From NCBI RefSeq assembly GCF_015477805.1, contig NZ_JADLQL010000001.1:930001-994000 (forward strand): a stretch of DNA of 64,000 nt. The letters run 5' to 3'. Every line of letters begins with the position of its first letter. Within the stretch, counting starts at the first letter, position 1. The notes under the pieces are model-generated. The model did not search any database. It was not told the DNA's origin and worked only from the letters and a program-made list of their open reading frames with translations. The stretch is from Nocardia flavorosea. Lineage in GTDB: Bacteria; Actinomycetota; Actinomycetes; Mycobacteriales; Mycobacteriaceae. Below are positions 8,264 through 15,725 of this stretch, in pieces. The position numbers and the translations under genes are program-made.

Positions 8264-8970
8264 GTGGCCGACGTGGCCGACTCCGATCATTCCGGGCCCG
8301 TGACGAGCTCCGCGGAATTGGTGGCGGCATGCCGCGAAGACACCGCGGTGCTGACCGAACGGCTCATTTCCGCGATCTTCACCGACAATCCCGAGTGGAC
8401 CGACTACTCGGCAGTGGCCCGGGTGGACCTGGAGCAAGGTTGCCGGCGGTTCCTCGGTCGGGTGCTGGATCGCGTCGAGCAGAACGAGCTCCACGCCGAG
8501 CACGACGAGGTCGCCGCGGCGATCGGCGCGCACCGGGCGGTACAGGGCGTGCCGTTGGAGGCGATGCTGCGCACCTTCCGGCTGGGTGGGCGGATCGTCT
8601 GGGAGGCGCTGCTGGACCGGGGCGGCGCGCTGCCGGCGCCGGACTTCCGGGAGATGGGCACGACGATGTGGGCGGTCATCGACGGCATGTCCTCGGCGCT
8701 GGTCACCTCCTATCGCGGTGCGGAACTCGACCGGGTTCGGCTCGACGAACGCCGCCGCCACGCGTTGATCGAGGATGTGCTGGCCGGACGTGGGCGCGAT
8801 GCCCGGTTTGCCCGGCAGTCACTGACCGATCCCGGCCGAGGACACGATCGCGGTATCCGGAATGCGGTCGGGCCGGCCTGTTCGCTGGTCCGGCCCGGCT
8901 GCCGAGGCCGGCCATCGAGCCCGTGTCGAGGGTCGCCGGGTCGGATTCTGTCGACCCGAACGGAAGCCCT
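8264..8970 (+). pseudogene. Remnant of a PucR/CdaR-type regulator gene
   Basis: The GTG at 8264 opens an intact N-terminal sensor-like half of about 185 residues (for example QNELHAEHDEVAAAIGAHRA and MWAVIDGMSSALVTSY), as in PucR-family activators. Family similarity then breaks off near 8820. The next stretch, read in another frame (around 8836-8880, EDTIAVSGMRSGRP), still resembles the following PucR region. The C-terminal PucR helix-turn-helix is absent. So at least one frameshift or small deletion plus loss of the 3-prime end has occurred. The open frame formally runs to 9088, overlapping the convergent hydrolase gene. A functional protein is unlikely. Confidence 0.65.
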
Positions 8971-9967
8971 ACCTACGAGCGAAACGGGCCGGTTCCTCAC
9001 CCGGCACCTGGACAACGAGCTCTCTTGCCACGAGGTGACGGAGGTGGGCAGCCGCCTCGGACAGCGCCATGTTCTTTCCCAGCGGTGAGATCTCCGCCCA
9101 CGGCTTGTACCATTTCATCCGCTCGGCGACCTGCCACACCGTGAGCCGGTCATCGCCGAAAGCGCTGTACAGGTGATCCAGTCGCTCCTCGTGATGGTCG
9201 ATCAAGGACGCCGCGCGACCCCCGACGTCGTCGATCGGAAGCCCGTGCGCGCCGAGCCCGCGCGTGACGCCCATTGCCTGCACCCGCCGCAGCGAATCGG
9301 TGAACTCCGCCAACGCGTCGCGCGCTTCGAGCGGGTAGACGAAATTGCCGACGTGCGGTGTCGTCTTCTGGAGAATGTGGTCGCCGGTGAACAGCACATC
9401 GGCGTCCTCGAGATAGAAGCACACGTGGCCGGGGGTATGCCCCGGGGTGTAGACCGCGCGCAGGTCGCGGCCGGTGAGCGCAATACGCTCGCCGTCGACG
9501 AGAGTGCGGTCGGGAGCCGAGTCGCGGCTCACCCGCGTCTCCTCGTGCACGGCGCGCTCGTATGCCTCCACATCGGCGTCGGCGGCGCCGGCCCGGGCCA
9601 GGTTCTTCTTCTGACCCGCCAACCACGCCGCGTCTCTGTCCGCTGTCATATCGGCAAACAGCGAATGATCGGCTTCGTGCATCGCGATCCACGCGCCCGA
9701 AACCTGCCGCACCCGGCCGCACAAGCCGCTGTGATCCGGGTGGAAGTGGGTGAGAACGACACCTTCGACATCCCGCACCGAGAAACCGATGGTTTCGAGC
9801 CCTGCAGTGAGCCCGTCCCACGCGTTGTCGTCGTACCAGCCGGCATCGATGAGCACAATTCCGCGCGGCGACTCCAGGGCGTATACGAGGGTGTTCCCGA
9901 GCGGGTTACCGGTGATCGGAACCGGGATCCGGAAAATACCGTCACCCACAGATATCGCGGTGTCCAT
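8969..9967 (-). CDS. MBL-fold metallo-hydrolase
   Basis: A 332-residue metallo-beta-lactamase-fold hydrolase. The metal-binding motif HFHPDH is at residues 74-79. Further metal ligands are likely His in TPGHTPGHVCFYL and Asp in LFTGDHIL. It resembles the hydroxyacylglutathione hydrolase/glyoxalase II-like branch, with an extra C-terminal helical part (QVAERMKWYKPW) common in actinomycete members. The ATG at 9967 is chosen because it is preceded by GGTGGAG and begins the family sequence. The frame stays open upstream to 10075 but would overlap the divergent gene. The substrate is unknown. It is probably not part of the siderophore pathway. Confidence 0.8.
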   Translation of the reverse strand: MDTAISVGDGIFRIPVPITGNPLGNTLVYALESPRGIVLIDAGWYDDNAWDGLTAGLETIGFSVRDVEGVVLTHFHPDHSGLCGRVRQVSGAWIAMHEADHSLFADMTADRDAAWLAGQKKNLARAGAADADVEAYERAVHEETRVSRDSAPDRTLVDGERIALTGRDLRAVYTPGHTPGHVCFYLEDADVLFTGDHILQKTTPHVGNFVYPLEARDALAEFTDSLRRVQAMGVTRGLGAHGLPIDDVGGRAASLIDHHEERLDHLYSAFGDDRLTVWQVAERMKWYKPWAEISPLGKNMALSEAAAHLRHLVARELVVQVPGEEPARFARR

Positions 9968-10065
9968 CACTCCACCATATTCCTTAGGAACTATAAGTAA
10001 TTTATTGGATCCCAGTACCAACTGATCGACCGGCGACGCGCTGTCCGAGGTGGCATGCTTTCCAG

Positions 10066-10503
10066 ATGTGTGCACGTGTGGTGCGCTCGCGTGCGGAGCG
10101 GATGAGTGTGTATCGCCGAGTCTTGGAGACTCGGGATCCGATGACCGGCCCGGATCGCCTGCGCGAATTGGCCGCGGATCCGGTCCTGCCGGTCCGGCTG
10201 TGGACGGCCCGCAATCCCAACGTTCCGGCGGACGCGTTCGTACGTCTCATTGTCGATGAGGACAACCCCGTCCGGTGGAACGCGATCACGAATCCCGGCG
10301 TGCCGCCGGCGGCGCTAAGGCACGTCGCAGCACTGGAAGCGGACCGGCACGGGGACCAGGACTTCACGCTGCGTGAAAATCTGGCACATCATCCGAACGC
10401 CACCGCTGAGTTCCGAGCGGAGTTGATCAAGGCCGGAACCTGCCGAAATCCCGCCAGTTGCCCGGAACCGTGGTACTACCGCAACCGCTTCCACGGTAGG
10501 TGA
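10066..10503 (+). CDS. Small leucine-rich-repeat-variant (LRV)-like protein
   Basis: A 145-residue protein with three short related units: ARNPNVPADAFVRL, ITNPGVPPAALRHV and LAHHPNATAEFRAEL. Each has the N-P-x-x-P/A-x-x-x-[FL] pattern of LRV or HEAT-like helical repeats. Cysteines are clustered near the C-terminus (CRNPASCPEPW). Such proteins usually act as binding scaffolds; no enzymatic motif is visible. Another possible start is the ATG at 10141. It is divergent from the MBL-fold hydrolase gene. Function unknown. Confidence 0.6.
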   Translation: MCARVVRSRAERMSVYRRVLETRDPMTGPDRLRELAADPVLPVRLWTARNPNVPADAFVRLIVDEDNPVRWNAITNPGVPPAALRHVAALEADRHGDQDFTLRENLAHHPNATAEFRAELIKAGTCRNPASCPEPWYYRNRFHGR

Positions 10504-10844
10504 CAGGCGCCGTCTTCAGCCGGTGTCCGCCCGGCGGCCGAACAGCAGCCCTCGCCACAGTGAGCAGGAGGTGGACGTCCGCGATCACCTCGTGTCGTTG
10601 CCGGCCCACAACCGTCTGGACCGATCCCGATCTCTTCCGTGCACACGCCGGACCTGAGCAGCCTGCGAGTTCGGCTCTGCCGGAACCCGACCGGCATGGA
10701 TTTCCGAATTGCCTCGGCGGCACAGCCATTCCCCCCACACCAACGAAAGATAGTATAGCCTTCCCTAAGTGCCGGACGGGGTGGCTTCGCCGCACCCGCA
10801 GAGAACCCGGTGCCGATGCGATGACCTCCATAGAAGGAGTACAT
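10504..10844. other. Intergenic control region upstream of the exporter operon
   Basis: No convincing gene was seen on either strand. The last 100 bases hold the candidate iron box at 10750-10768 and a good ribosome-binding site (GAAGGAG at 10833-10839) before the GTG of the exporter ATPase gene. An in-frame ATG at 10821 is an alternative start but lacks a ribosome-binding site. Confidence 0.6.
10750..10768 (+). promoter_or_regulatory. Candidate IdeR (iron) box upstream of the drrABC-like operon
   Basis: Read on the minus strand, TTAGGGAAGGCTATACTAT matches the IdeR consensus TWAGGTWAGSCTWACCTWA at about 15 of 19 positions by hand count. It lies 76 bases before the exporter ATPase start. This suggests the exporter is induced in iron starvation. 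Confidence 0.65.
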
Positions 10845-11795
10845 GTGGCTGCGATCAAGGTCACCGATCTCGTCAAGACATACGGTGAGGTGGCGGCCCT
10901 CAAAGGTATCTCGTTCGAGGTCGAACGCGGCGAGATACTCGGCCTGCTCGGCCCGAACGGAAGTGGTAAGACCACAACGGTCACATTGCTGTCCACGCTG
11001 CAACGCCCCACTTCGGGCAGCGCACGGATCTGTGGTGACGATGTGGTCGCCGAGGCGGCCCGGGTGCGTGAACATATCTCGCTCACCGGGCAATACGCGT
11101 CTCTGGACGAGGGGCTCACGACCGTGGAGAACCTGTCCGTGTTCGGCCGGCTCACCGGTTTGCGCGGGTCGCGACTGCGCACCCGCATCGACGAACTCGC
11201 CGAGCAGTTCGACCTCACCGCGGTGCGCAATCAGCGAGTCGGCACACTCTCCGGCGGGATGCGGCGCCGGGTCGATATCGCCGGCGCCCTCGTCACCCGG
11301 CCCGAGGTGCTGTTCCTCGACGAACCGACCACCGGTCTGGATCCACGCAGTCGCGCCGCGGTCTGGGATACCGTCGCCGGCCTGCGGAAGGAAGGGATCA
11401 CGGTCCTGCTGACCACCCAGTACCTCGAGGAAGCCGACCGGCTCGCCGATCGCATCGTGATGCTCAACCGCGGGACCGTGGTCGCCGCCGGTACGCCGGG
11501 TCAGCTGAAAAAGCAGGTGGGCGCGGCTGTGTGCGAAGTGACCCTCGTGGAGCGGGCCGATACGGCCCGGGTCCTCGAATTGCTCGAGGGGCTGGAACTC
11601 GTCGAATCACCGGCGGACGGCACGGCCGCGGGGCCGCAGGCCCATCCGCGACTGGTGGTCCGGGCGCCGAACGGGATGGCGACGGTGTCCGGCGTTATCG
11701 ACCGATTGGACACCGCGGGAATCGATGTGGTCGATATCGGCCTGCGCCAGCCCTCGCTGGACGAGGTGTTCCTCCAACTGACCGAGACGGTCTGA
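10845..11795 (+). CDS. DrrA-like ABC exporter ATP-binding protein
   Basis: A 316-residue ATPase of the daunorubicin-resistance (DrrA) exporter type. It has Walker A GPNGSGKTT, signature LSGGMRRR, Walker B LFLDEPTTGLDP and the DrrA-type C-terminal extension (LDTAGIDVVDIGLRQPSLDEVFLQLT). GTG at 10845 is chosen because AGGAG lies the right distance upstream. The next gene overlaps its stop by one base (TGATG) and the third overlaps by four, so this is a tight ATPase-permease-permease operon. The iron box upstream and the adjoining siderophore locus make export of the siderophore the likeliest job (inference). Daunorubicin itself is only the family's namesake. Confidence 0.88.
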   Translation: MAAIKVTDLVKTYGEVAALKGISFEVERGEILGLLGPNGSGKTTTVTLLSTLQRPTSGSARICGDDVVAEAARVREHISLTGQYASLDEGLTTVENLSVFGRLTGLRGSRLRTRIDELAEQFDLTAVRNQRVGTLSGGMRRRVDIAGALVTRPEVLFLDEPTTGLDPRSRAAVWDTVAGLRKEGITVLLTTQYLEEADRLADRIVMLNRGTVVAAGTPGQLKKQVGAAVCEVTLVERADTARVLELLEGLELVESPADGTAAGPQAHPRLVVRAPNGMATVSGVIDRLDTAGIDVVDIGLRQPSLDEVFLQLTETV

Positions 11796-12616
11796 TGACG
11801 ACGACCGCTGTCGAGCACGGGCCGACCATGAATACCACCGCTACTGCCGTGCCCCGGAGTTCGGTCGGGCTGGTACCGGCCACTGCCACGCTCGCCCGCC
11901 AGAAGATTTCGGCCGCGATCCGCTCGGGTGATGTCATCTTCGCCGTCTTCGGGCCGGTGGTGTTCTTCCTCTGCTTCTATACGCCGCTGCACCGCCAGTT
12001 CGAACTCGGCGGGGGCGACTATGCGCAATTCCTGACGCCGATAATTCTTTTGCAGGCCGGGCTGTTCACCGCTATCACCGCGACCGAGACCGCCGGGCAG
12101 GACGCACGCGCCGGTGTGCACGAGCGGATGATGTCGCTGCCGATCCCGCGCGTCGCCCCGTTCCTCGGGCGTATGGCCTGGGTCGTGGTGCGGATGGTCC
12201 TGACGCTCGGCGGCGGGCTCGCCATCGGCTGCGCCCTGGGCTTCCGGTTCCAGGGCACGATCGTGGAAACCTTTTCCTTCGTCCTTCTCGTCGTCGTATT
12301 CGGCTCGGCGCTGAGCATGGTCACCGATGCGATCGGCACGGTGGCCCGTAATTCGGTGTCGATCGCGAGCGTTCTCATGATCCCGCAACTGATCCTGGTG
12401 ATGGAATCGACCGGCCTGGTCGCCGCGCAGGCATTCCCCGACTGGGTACAGCCGTTCGTACGCAATCAGCCGATGTCGGTCTACGCCGACACGCTCCGGG
12501 CGCTCGCCTCGGGCTCCGCGGTCGAACCACTCGCGGTGCTGCTCTGGTCGGTGGCGCTGCTCGCCATCGGCGTTACGGCAATTGTGGTGGCGGGTCGAGC
12601 GCAGGTGAAACGATGA
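11795..12616 (+). CDS. ABC-2 type exporter permease (DrrB-like), first
   Basis: A 273-residue membrane protein with about six hydrophobic helices, for example VIFAVFGPVVFFLCFY and FLTPIILLQAGLFTAITA. It carries the ABC-2/DrrB pattern GVHERMMSLPIPRVAPFLGRM, the coupling region of this family, and the late SVLMIPQLILVMESTGLVAAQAF. ATG 11795 overlaps the ATPase stop. It likely forms a heterodimeric channel with the following permease. Confidence 0.85.
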   Translation: MTTTAVEHGPTMNTTATAVPRSSVGLVPATATLARQKISAAIRSGDVIFAVFGPVVFFLCFYTPLHRQFELGGGDYAQFLTPIILLQAGLFTAITATETAGQDARAGVHERMMSLPIPRVAPFLGRMAWVVVRMVLTLGGGLAIGCALGFRFQGTIVETFSFVLLVVVFGSALSMVTDAIGTVARNSVSIASVLMIPQLILVMESTGLVAAQAFPDWVQPFVRNQPMSVYADTLRALASGSAVEPLAVLLWSVALLAIGVTAIVVAGRAQVKR

Positions 12617-13425
12617 CGGAGACGATGACATACCCAGCAACCTGGCCGCGCCGGCAGACCGTGCCGGTACTGCGCCATTCGATCGTCCAGGCGGGTGCGC
12701 TACTGCGATCCTGGTCGCGCGATCCGGGGATCGTGGTCCAGTCGATAGTTTTTCCCGCCTTCATGCTGTTGATGTTCCAGTTGGTGCTGGGCAAAACCGT
12801 GACCTCGATGGGCGGCGGTGACAGCATCTTCGGCAACACCGGCCTGGTGGCGCTGGTGGGTGCATTGTTCGGCACGCTGGCCACGGCCATCAGCCTCATC
12901 CACGAACGCGATACCGGGCTGCTGGCCCGGATGTGGACGCTGCCGGTGCCACGTCCCGGTTTCCTTGCCGGACGGCTGCTCGCCGAAGCACTGCGCACCG
13001 GGATAGCCACTGTTGTGCTGTTCGCCGTCGCGGTCCCCCTCGGGTTCCGGTTCGAGCAGGGCATCGCTGCCGGTATCGGCGCGGTGCTGGTGGCCATGCT
13101 GTTCGCGGTCGGGATCGCGGTACCGGTGATCGCCATGGCGACGGTTGCCTCCGGCCGGCAGGCCGTCCAGCAGCTCAATGGCTTCTTCTTGCTGCTGTTG
13201 TTCTTCAACGGAGGTTTCGCGCCCGTCGGCGAGTACCCCGGCTGGCTGCAGCCGGTGGTCCGCCATCAGCCCATGACACCGGCGATCGACACGGTTCGTG
13301 GTTTGACCGAGGGCGGGCCGGTGGCGCAGCCACTGGCCGCCACGGTGCTGTGGACGATCGGGCTGATCGTCGTGTTCGGCCCGGTGGCGTCCCGCGGCTA
13401 CCGGCATGCCGCGGAACGCCGCTGA
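12613..13425 (+). CDS. ABC-2 type exporter permease (DrrC-like), second
   Basis: A 270-residue permease starting with ATG at 12613 inside the previous gene (ATGA overlap). It is homologous in layout to its neighbour, with the coupling motif ERDTGLLARMWTLPVPRPGF and the family segment QQLNGFFLLLLFFNGGFAPV before the last helices. It completes a DrrABC-like exporter under the iron box at 10750. A hairpin at 13433-13467 follows eight bases after its stop. Confidence 0.85.
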   Translation: MTETMTYPATWPRRQTVPVLRHSIVQAGALLRSWSRDPGIVVQSIVFPAFMLLMFQLVLGKTVTSMGGGDSIFGNTGLVALVGALFGTLATAISLIHERDTGLLARMWTLPVPRPGFLAGRLLAEALRTGIATVVLFAVAVPLGFRFEQGIAAGIGAVLVAMLFAVGIAVPVIAMATVASGRQAVQQLNGFFLLLLFFNGGFAPVGEYPGWLQPVVRHQPMTPAIDTVRGLTEGGPVAQPLAATVLWTIGLIVVFGPVASRGYRHAAERR

Positions 13426-13432
13426 CAATGCG

Positions 13433-13468
13433 GCGGTGCGCACCGCTTTTCCGAGCGGTGCGCACCGG
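13433..13468. terminator. Bidirectional hairpin between convergent ABC operons
   Basis: Two palindromic copies of GCGGTGCGCACCG (13433 and 13455) flank a TTTTCCGA linker. They can pair with each other as a 13-bp stem or each fold alone. The element sits between the convergent ends at 13425 and 13483. Confidence 0.65.
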
Positions 13469-13482
13469 AGTCCCGGCCTCGA

Positions 13483-14274
13483 TCAGTCGCTTTTCATATC
13501 GCCGGTGGACAGGCGCAGGATGCCGAGCACGAAGATGATCAGGCACGGCACCGCGAAGTACAGCAGTGATCCGTTCGGGCCGCCGAAGTAGCTTTCGATG
13601 GTGGAGAGCTGGCCGACGCCCAGTTCGCCGTTCTTGAACGGCGACAACCGCTGCAGCATGCGCCCGAGGTCGTTGTTGACGAAAGTGACGAAAACTTCGA
13701 TGCCGAATTTCCACAGCAGCACGATCATCACCACCAGGCCGGGTTTCGGCAGGAGTGCGGCCAATCCCAGGCCGAGAGCACAGACCAGCATCGTGAAAAC
13801 GGGCACGCAGATCAGCAGGCGGATACCGGTGCCGGAGAAGGCGTCCACATCGCCCCATACGTCCGGGAACAGATACGGAAAGCCGCCCAGCAGCAGGAGC
13901 GTGGTCGCTCCGGCGACCGCACCGGAAAGCAGGCCGAACACGATCAGCTTCGCGACAGGCAGCAGCCAGCGGCGGGCCTGGATTCCGGCGACCGTCTCGA
14001 CGGTCTTGTCCTTGAATTCATTGCTCAGCGAGGACACCGCGCCCGACATGAGAATGAAAGTCGAGAAGATCAGCACCCAGTAGGTGGTATTGCTGGTCTC
14101 CATTCCGCCGTAACCGTTGATGGTTTGGGCCTGGGATGCCTTGGCGATGCCGAAGTTGAGCGCCACCGGAATCAGGATCGCGAGCGGGACGATCGTGTAC
14201 CACAGCGGGTTATGCCACGACAGTTTCGTGAGTTCGCTGCGGATCGAGCGAACAAGATAGCGAGCGAGCATCAT
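13483..14274 (-). CDS. ABC-2 type transporter permease
   Basis: A 263-residue integral membrane protein with about six hydrophobic segments (YTIVPLAILIPVALNFGI; WVLIFSTFILMSGAVSSL; late LLYFAVPCLIIFVLGILRL). The cytoplasmic pattern SNEFKDKTVETVAGIQARRWLLPVAKL is typical of ABC-2 permeases. Its ATG lies inside the end of the ATPase gene (four-base overlap). It resembles permeases of the bacitracin or lantibiotic efflux and ABC-2 groups. Substrate unknown. It could contribute to envelope or antibiotic export rather than iron. Confidence 0.8.
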   Translation of the reverse strand: MMLARYLVRSIRSELTKLSWHNPLWYTIVPLAILIPVALNFGIAKASQAQTINGYGGMETSNTTYWVLIFSTFILMSGAVSSLSNEFKDKTVETVAGIQARRWLLPVAKLIVFGLLSGAVAGATTLLLLGGFPYLFPDVWGDVDAFSGTGIRLLICVPVFTMLVCALGLGLAALLPKPGLVVMIVLLWKFGIEVFVTFVNNDLGRMLQRLSPFKNGELGVGQLSTIESYFGGPNGSLLYFAVPCLIIFVLGILRLSTGDMKSD

Positions 14275-15008
14275 TGTTCCCCCTTGCCCGTGGTGTATTC
14301 GACGCTGTCCGCGGTGAGTTCGAGGTAAGCCGATTCCAGCGGTCGCGGGCCGGAGCCACGGACGACCAACTCGTCCTTGCTCGTATCGGACAGCACTTTC
14401 CCCTTGCCCATGATGACGATCCGATCACCGGTGATTTCGACCTCGGTGAGATTGTGCGAAGCCACCAGCAGGCATTTCCCCTCGGCGGCGAGCCCGGTGA
14501 CGAGTTCGCGCAACCACAGCGTGCCCTCGACGTCCAACCCGTTGGCCGGTTCGTCCAGAACCAGAGTCCGCGGATCGCCCAGTAGCGCCGCGGCGATACC
14601 GAGTCGCTGCAGCATGCCGTAGGAGAATTTGCCGACCGGGCGTCGAGCGACCTTTTCCAGCCCGACCCGTTCCAGTACCCGGCCGACGGCGGCCGCCGGC
14701 ACTCCCCCCAAGCGCGCCTGCCACAGCAGATGCTGGGTCGCCGTATGCCGGGGATTGCGGGTGAACGCGCCGAGACCGAAACCGATTTCGCTTATGGTGT
14801 CCCGGAAATCCAGGAGGCCCTTACCGTTGATAGTGAGCTTCCCGCCGGTAGGCCGGGTCAGGCCGGCGATCATCCGCATAACGGTGGTTTTGCCGGCGCC
14901 GTTGGGCCCGAGCAGATAGGTGATCGAGCCCGGTTCGGCTTCGAAGCTGACATCGTCTACGGCTACGTTGTCGCCGAAGCGTTTGGACACGCCGCGAACA
15001 CTGATCAT
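14271..15008 (-). CDS. ABC transporter ATP-binding protein (ABC-2/CcmA-like)
   Basis: A 245-residue ATPase. It has Walker A GPNGAGKTT, a divergent signature FSYGMLQR in place of LSGGQ, and Walker B LVLDEPANGLD. The divergent signature is normal for this ABC-2 subgroup. It is coupled to the permease by a four-base overlap. A strong hairpin at 15056-15102 separates it from the secreted protein gene upstream, so this pair probably has its own promoter between 15009 and 15055. None was confidently seen. Confidence 0.85.
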   Translation of the reverse strand: MISVRGVSKRFGDNVAVDDVSFEAEPGSITYLLGPNGAGKTTVMRMIAGLTRPTGGKLTINGKGLLDFRDTISEIGFGLGAFTRNPRHTATQHLLWQARLGGVPAAAVGRVLERVGLEKVARRPVGKFSYGMLQRLGIAAALLGDPRTLVLDEPANGLDVEGTLWLRELVTGLAAEGKCLLVASHNLTEVEITGDRIVIMGKGKVLSDTSKDELVVRGSGPRPLESAYLELTADSVEYTTGKGEQ

Positions 15009-15055
15009 CGATACATTCCTGAACGAGGTGAATTGCTGGTGCAGATGCGCATACG

Positions 15056-15102
15056 CGCAGCGACTCCCCGTTCGGCCGTCGCGGCGCCGGGGAGTCGCTG
15101 CG
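15056..15102 (-). terminator. Hairpin terminator downstream of the secreted protein gene
   Basis: CGCAGCGACTCCCCG (15056-15070) and CGGGGAGTCGCTGCG (15088-15102) form a perfect 15-bp stem with a 17-base loop, 17 bases beyond the stop of the gene ending at 15119. There is no long T tract, as is common in actinomycetes. Confidence 0.7.
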
Positions 15103-15118
15103 GAGATAGTGCGGGGAA

Positions 15119-15601
15119 TCAGTATCCGAAGTCCGGGTTACCGGCGCACTGCATTTCGGCGCAGATCGCTTTCCAGTCGTACTTCCACAGACCGCCTTCA
15201 CGGACGAAGTGATAGTTGGTGGAGGTGGCCGGGAAGCCTGCCATCACGCCCTCGACCCGCACCGACATGGAATTACCCGAGACATTGACATTGCCGACGG
15301 CGCGGCCCTGGATCGAGAAGAAATCCATGGTCTGACTGTTCGCCATGACCTTCTCGATCGCGCCCCGCGCCTGCGCGCCGTTATAGCTGACCTCGAGTTT
15401 GGGGGCGATACCGATATTCGGATTCCAGAAAGCAGCGAACTGCCGCTCGAGCTGGCCGAGATTCGGCACCTCGTCGCGAATGTAGAGGTCGCCGACCTTG
15501 CCGTCGCGAATCGACACATCGGCCGCGGCGGGATGGGCCAGGCCCAGACCCAGTAAAGCGGCGAAAACCACGGCGGAAACAATCCTGATGAGCTTTGGCA
15601 T
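15119..15601 (-). CDS. Small secreted protein, MTB12-like
   Basis: A 160-residue protein with a clear Sec signal peptide (MPKLIRIVSAVVFAALLGLG, then LAHPAAAD with a likely AxA cleavage). A compact domain follows (LERQFAAFWNPNI ... VRVEGVMAGF ... YHFVREGGLWKYDWKAIC). The C-terminal part has two cysteines (AICAEMQCAG). It resembles the low-molecular-weight antigen MTB12/NTF2-like secreted family of mycolate actinomycetes; this match is moderate. The gene stands alone, with an iron box 71 bases upstream and a hairpin terminator downstream. Its expression should therefore follow iron starvation. A role in extracellular siderophore handling is possible but unproven. Confidence 0.65.
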   Translation of the reverse strand: MPKLIRIVSAVVFAALLGLGLAHPAAADVSIRDGKVGDLYIRDEVPNLGQLERQFAAFWNPNIGIAPKLEVSYNGAQARGAIEKVMANSQTMDFFSIQGRAVGNVNVSGNSMSVRVEGVMAGFPATSTNYHFVREGGLWKYDWKAICAEMQCAGNPDFGY

Positions 15602-15671
15602 GGCGGTCCCTTCGAGCCAAATGAGAAACAGACCCGAGCCTCCGGGCCGGTCCAACAATAATCCGCGTAAG

Positions 15672-15690
15672 TTAGGACAGTCAATCCTAA
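15672..15690 (-). promoter_or_regulatory. Candidate IdeR (iron) box upstream of the secreted protein gene
   Basis: TTAGGACAGTCAATCCTAA has perfect TTAGG/CCTAA outer arms and matches the IdeR consensus at about 14 of 19 positions by hand count. It lies between the end of the siderophore operon and the MTB12-like gene. Confidence 0.65.
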
Positions 15691-15725
15691 CTTCGCGCCG
15701 ATCGGTGTACACGGAACGCGTCCGA

